NCBI GenBank assembly: GCA_002308615.1
Contig: DBWC01000006.1
Coordinates: 25,097-59,442 of the forward strand
From: Clostridiales bacterium UBA1248
GTDB taxonomy: Bacteria; Bacillota; Clostridia; Oscillospirales; CAG-272
Direction: 5' to 3'
DNA: 34,346 nucleotides
Shown: one piece after another, positions 34,333 to 34,346 of the stretch
Layout: each line of letters opens with the position of its first letter
Numbering within the stretch: the stretch's first letter is position 1
The notes under the pieces: generated by a model
Told to the model about the DNA's origin: nothing
The model's database searches: none
Seen by the model: the letters and a program-made list of their open reading frames with translations, nothing else
Made by a program: the position numbers and the translations under genes

Positions 34333-34346
34333 TATTCATGGCTCTC

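Noticed and set aside
1..34346. CRISPR array, tRNA or rRNA genes
   Set aside because: No regularly spaced direct repeats, and no tRNA or rRNA signature was seen in the gaps; nearly all of the window is protein-coding.

Overview
The window looks like chromosomal DNA of a low-to-medium GC Gram-positive bacterium, most likely an uncultured gut-type Clostridia (Bacillota). The evidence is AAGGAGG-type ribosome binding sites, sigma-A promoters with 17-bp spacers, SipW-type signal peptidases with TasA/CalY-like substrates, teichoic-acid-type transferases and frequent ATA isoleucine codons. Nothing in the sequence fixes a genus.

Left part (1-9790). A truncated AGCS sodium:amino-acid symporter (minus strand) is divergent from a plus-strand cell-envelope group: a five-helix membrane protein with an alkaline-phosphatase/sulfatase-superfamily domain (LtaS-like layout), a fusion of a YidC/Oxa1 insertase to a CDP-glycerol glycerophosphotransferase-like domain, and a small one-helix protein with its own promoter. 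After a terminator comes a tight four-gene operon: a winged-helix-fused LicC/PntC-like cytidylyltransferase, then a lipoprotein, an ATPase and a double-domain permease of the iron/2-aminoethylphosphonate type of ABC importer. Together these suggest import and CDP-activation of a small phospho- or phosphono-compound for surface decoration, but the substrate is unproven.

Central and right part (9796-32555, all minus strand). Eleven genes run from a strong promoter near 32650 leftwards with mostly short gaps. In transcription order they are: three TasA/CalY-like exported proteins; a 3440-residue secreted protein with a long GG-x-x-G (GLUG-like) beta-solenoid; a SipW-type signal peptidase with an internal duplication; a membrane-anchored McrB-like AAA+ ATPase; a nuclease-less McrC/DUF2357-like partner with a long acidic tail; a second SipW-type peptidase; a 77-residue coiled-coil protein; a membrane GGDEF-EAL protein with a degenerate GGDEF and one altered EAL residue; and a PlsC-type acyltransferase with a zinc ribbon. 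I read this as a candidate undescribed surface-fibre or giant-adhesin assembly system with dedicated peptidases, a membrane AAA+ module and a c-di-GMP sensor. The grouping and gene features are visible; the joint function is inference.

Right end (32556-34346). A 304-bp divergent AT-rich regulatory region separates the fibre operon from a plus-strand large serine recombinase, which may belong to a mobile element extending past the window.
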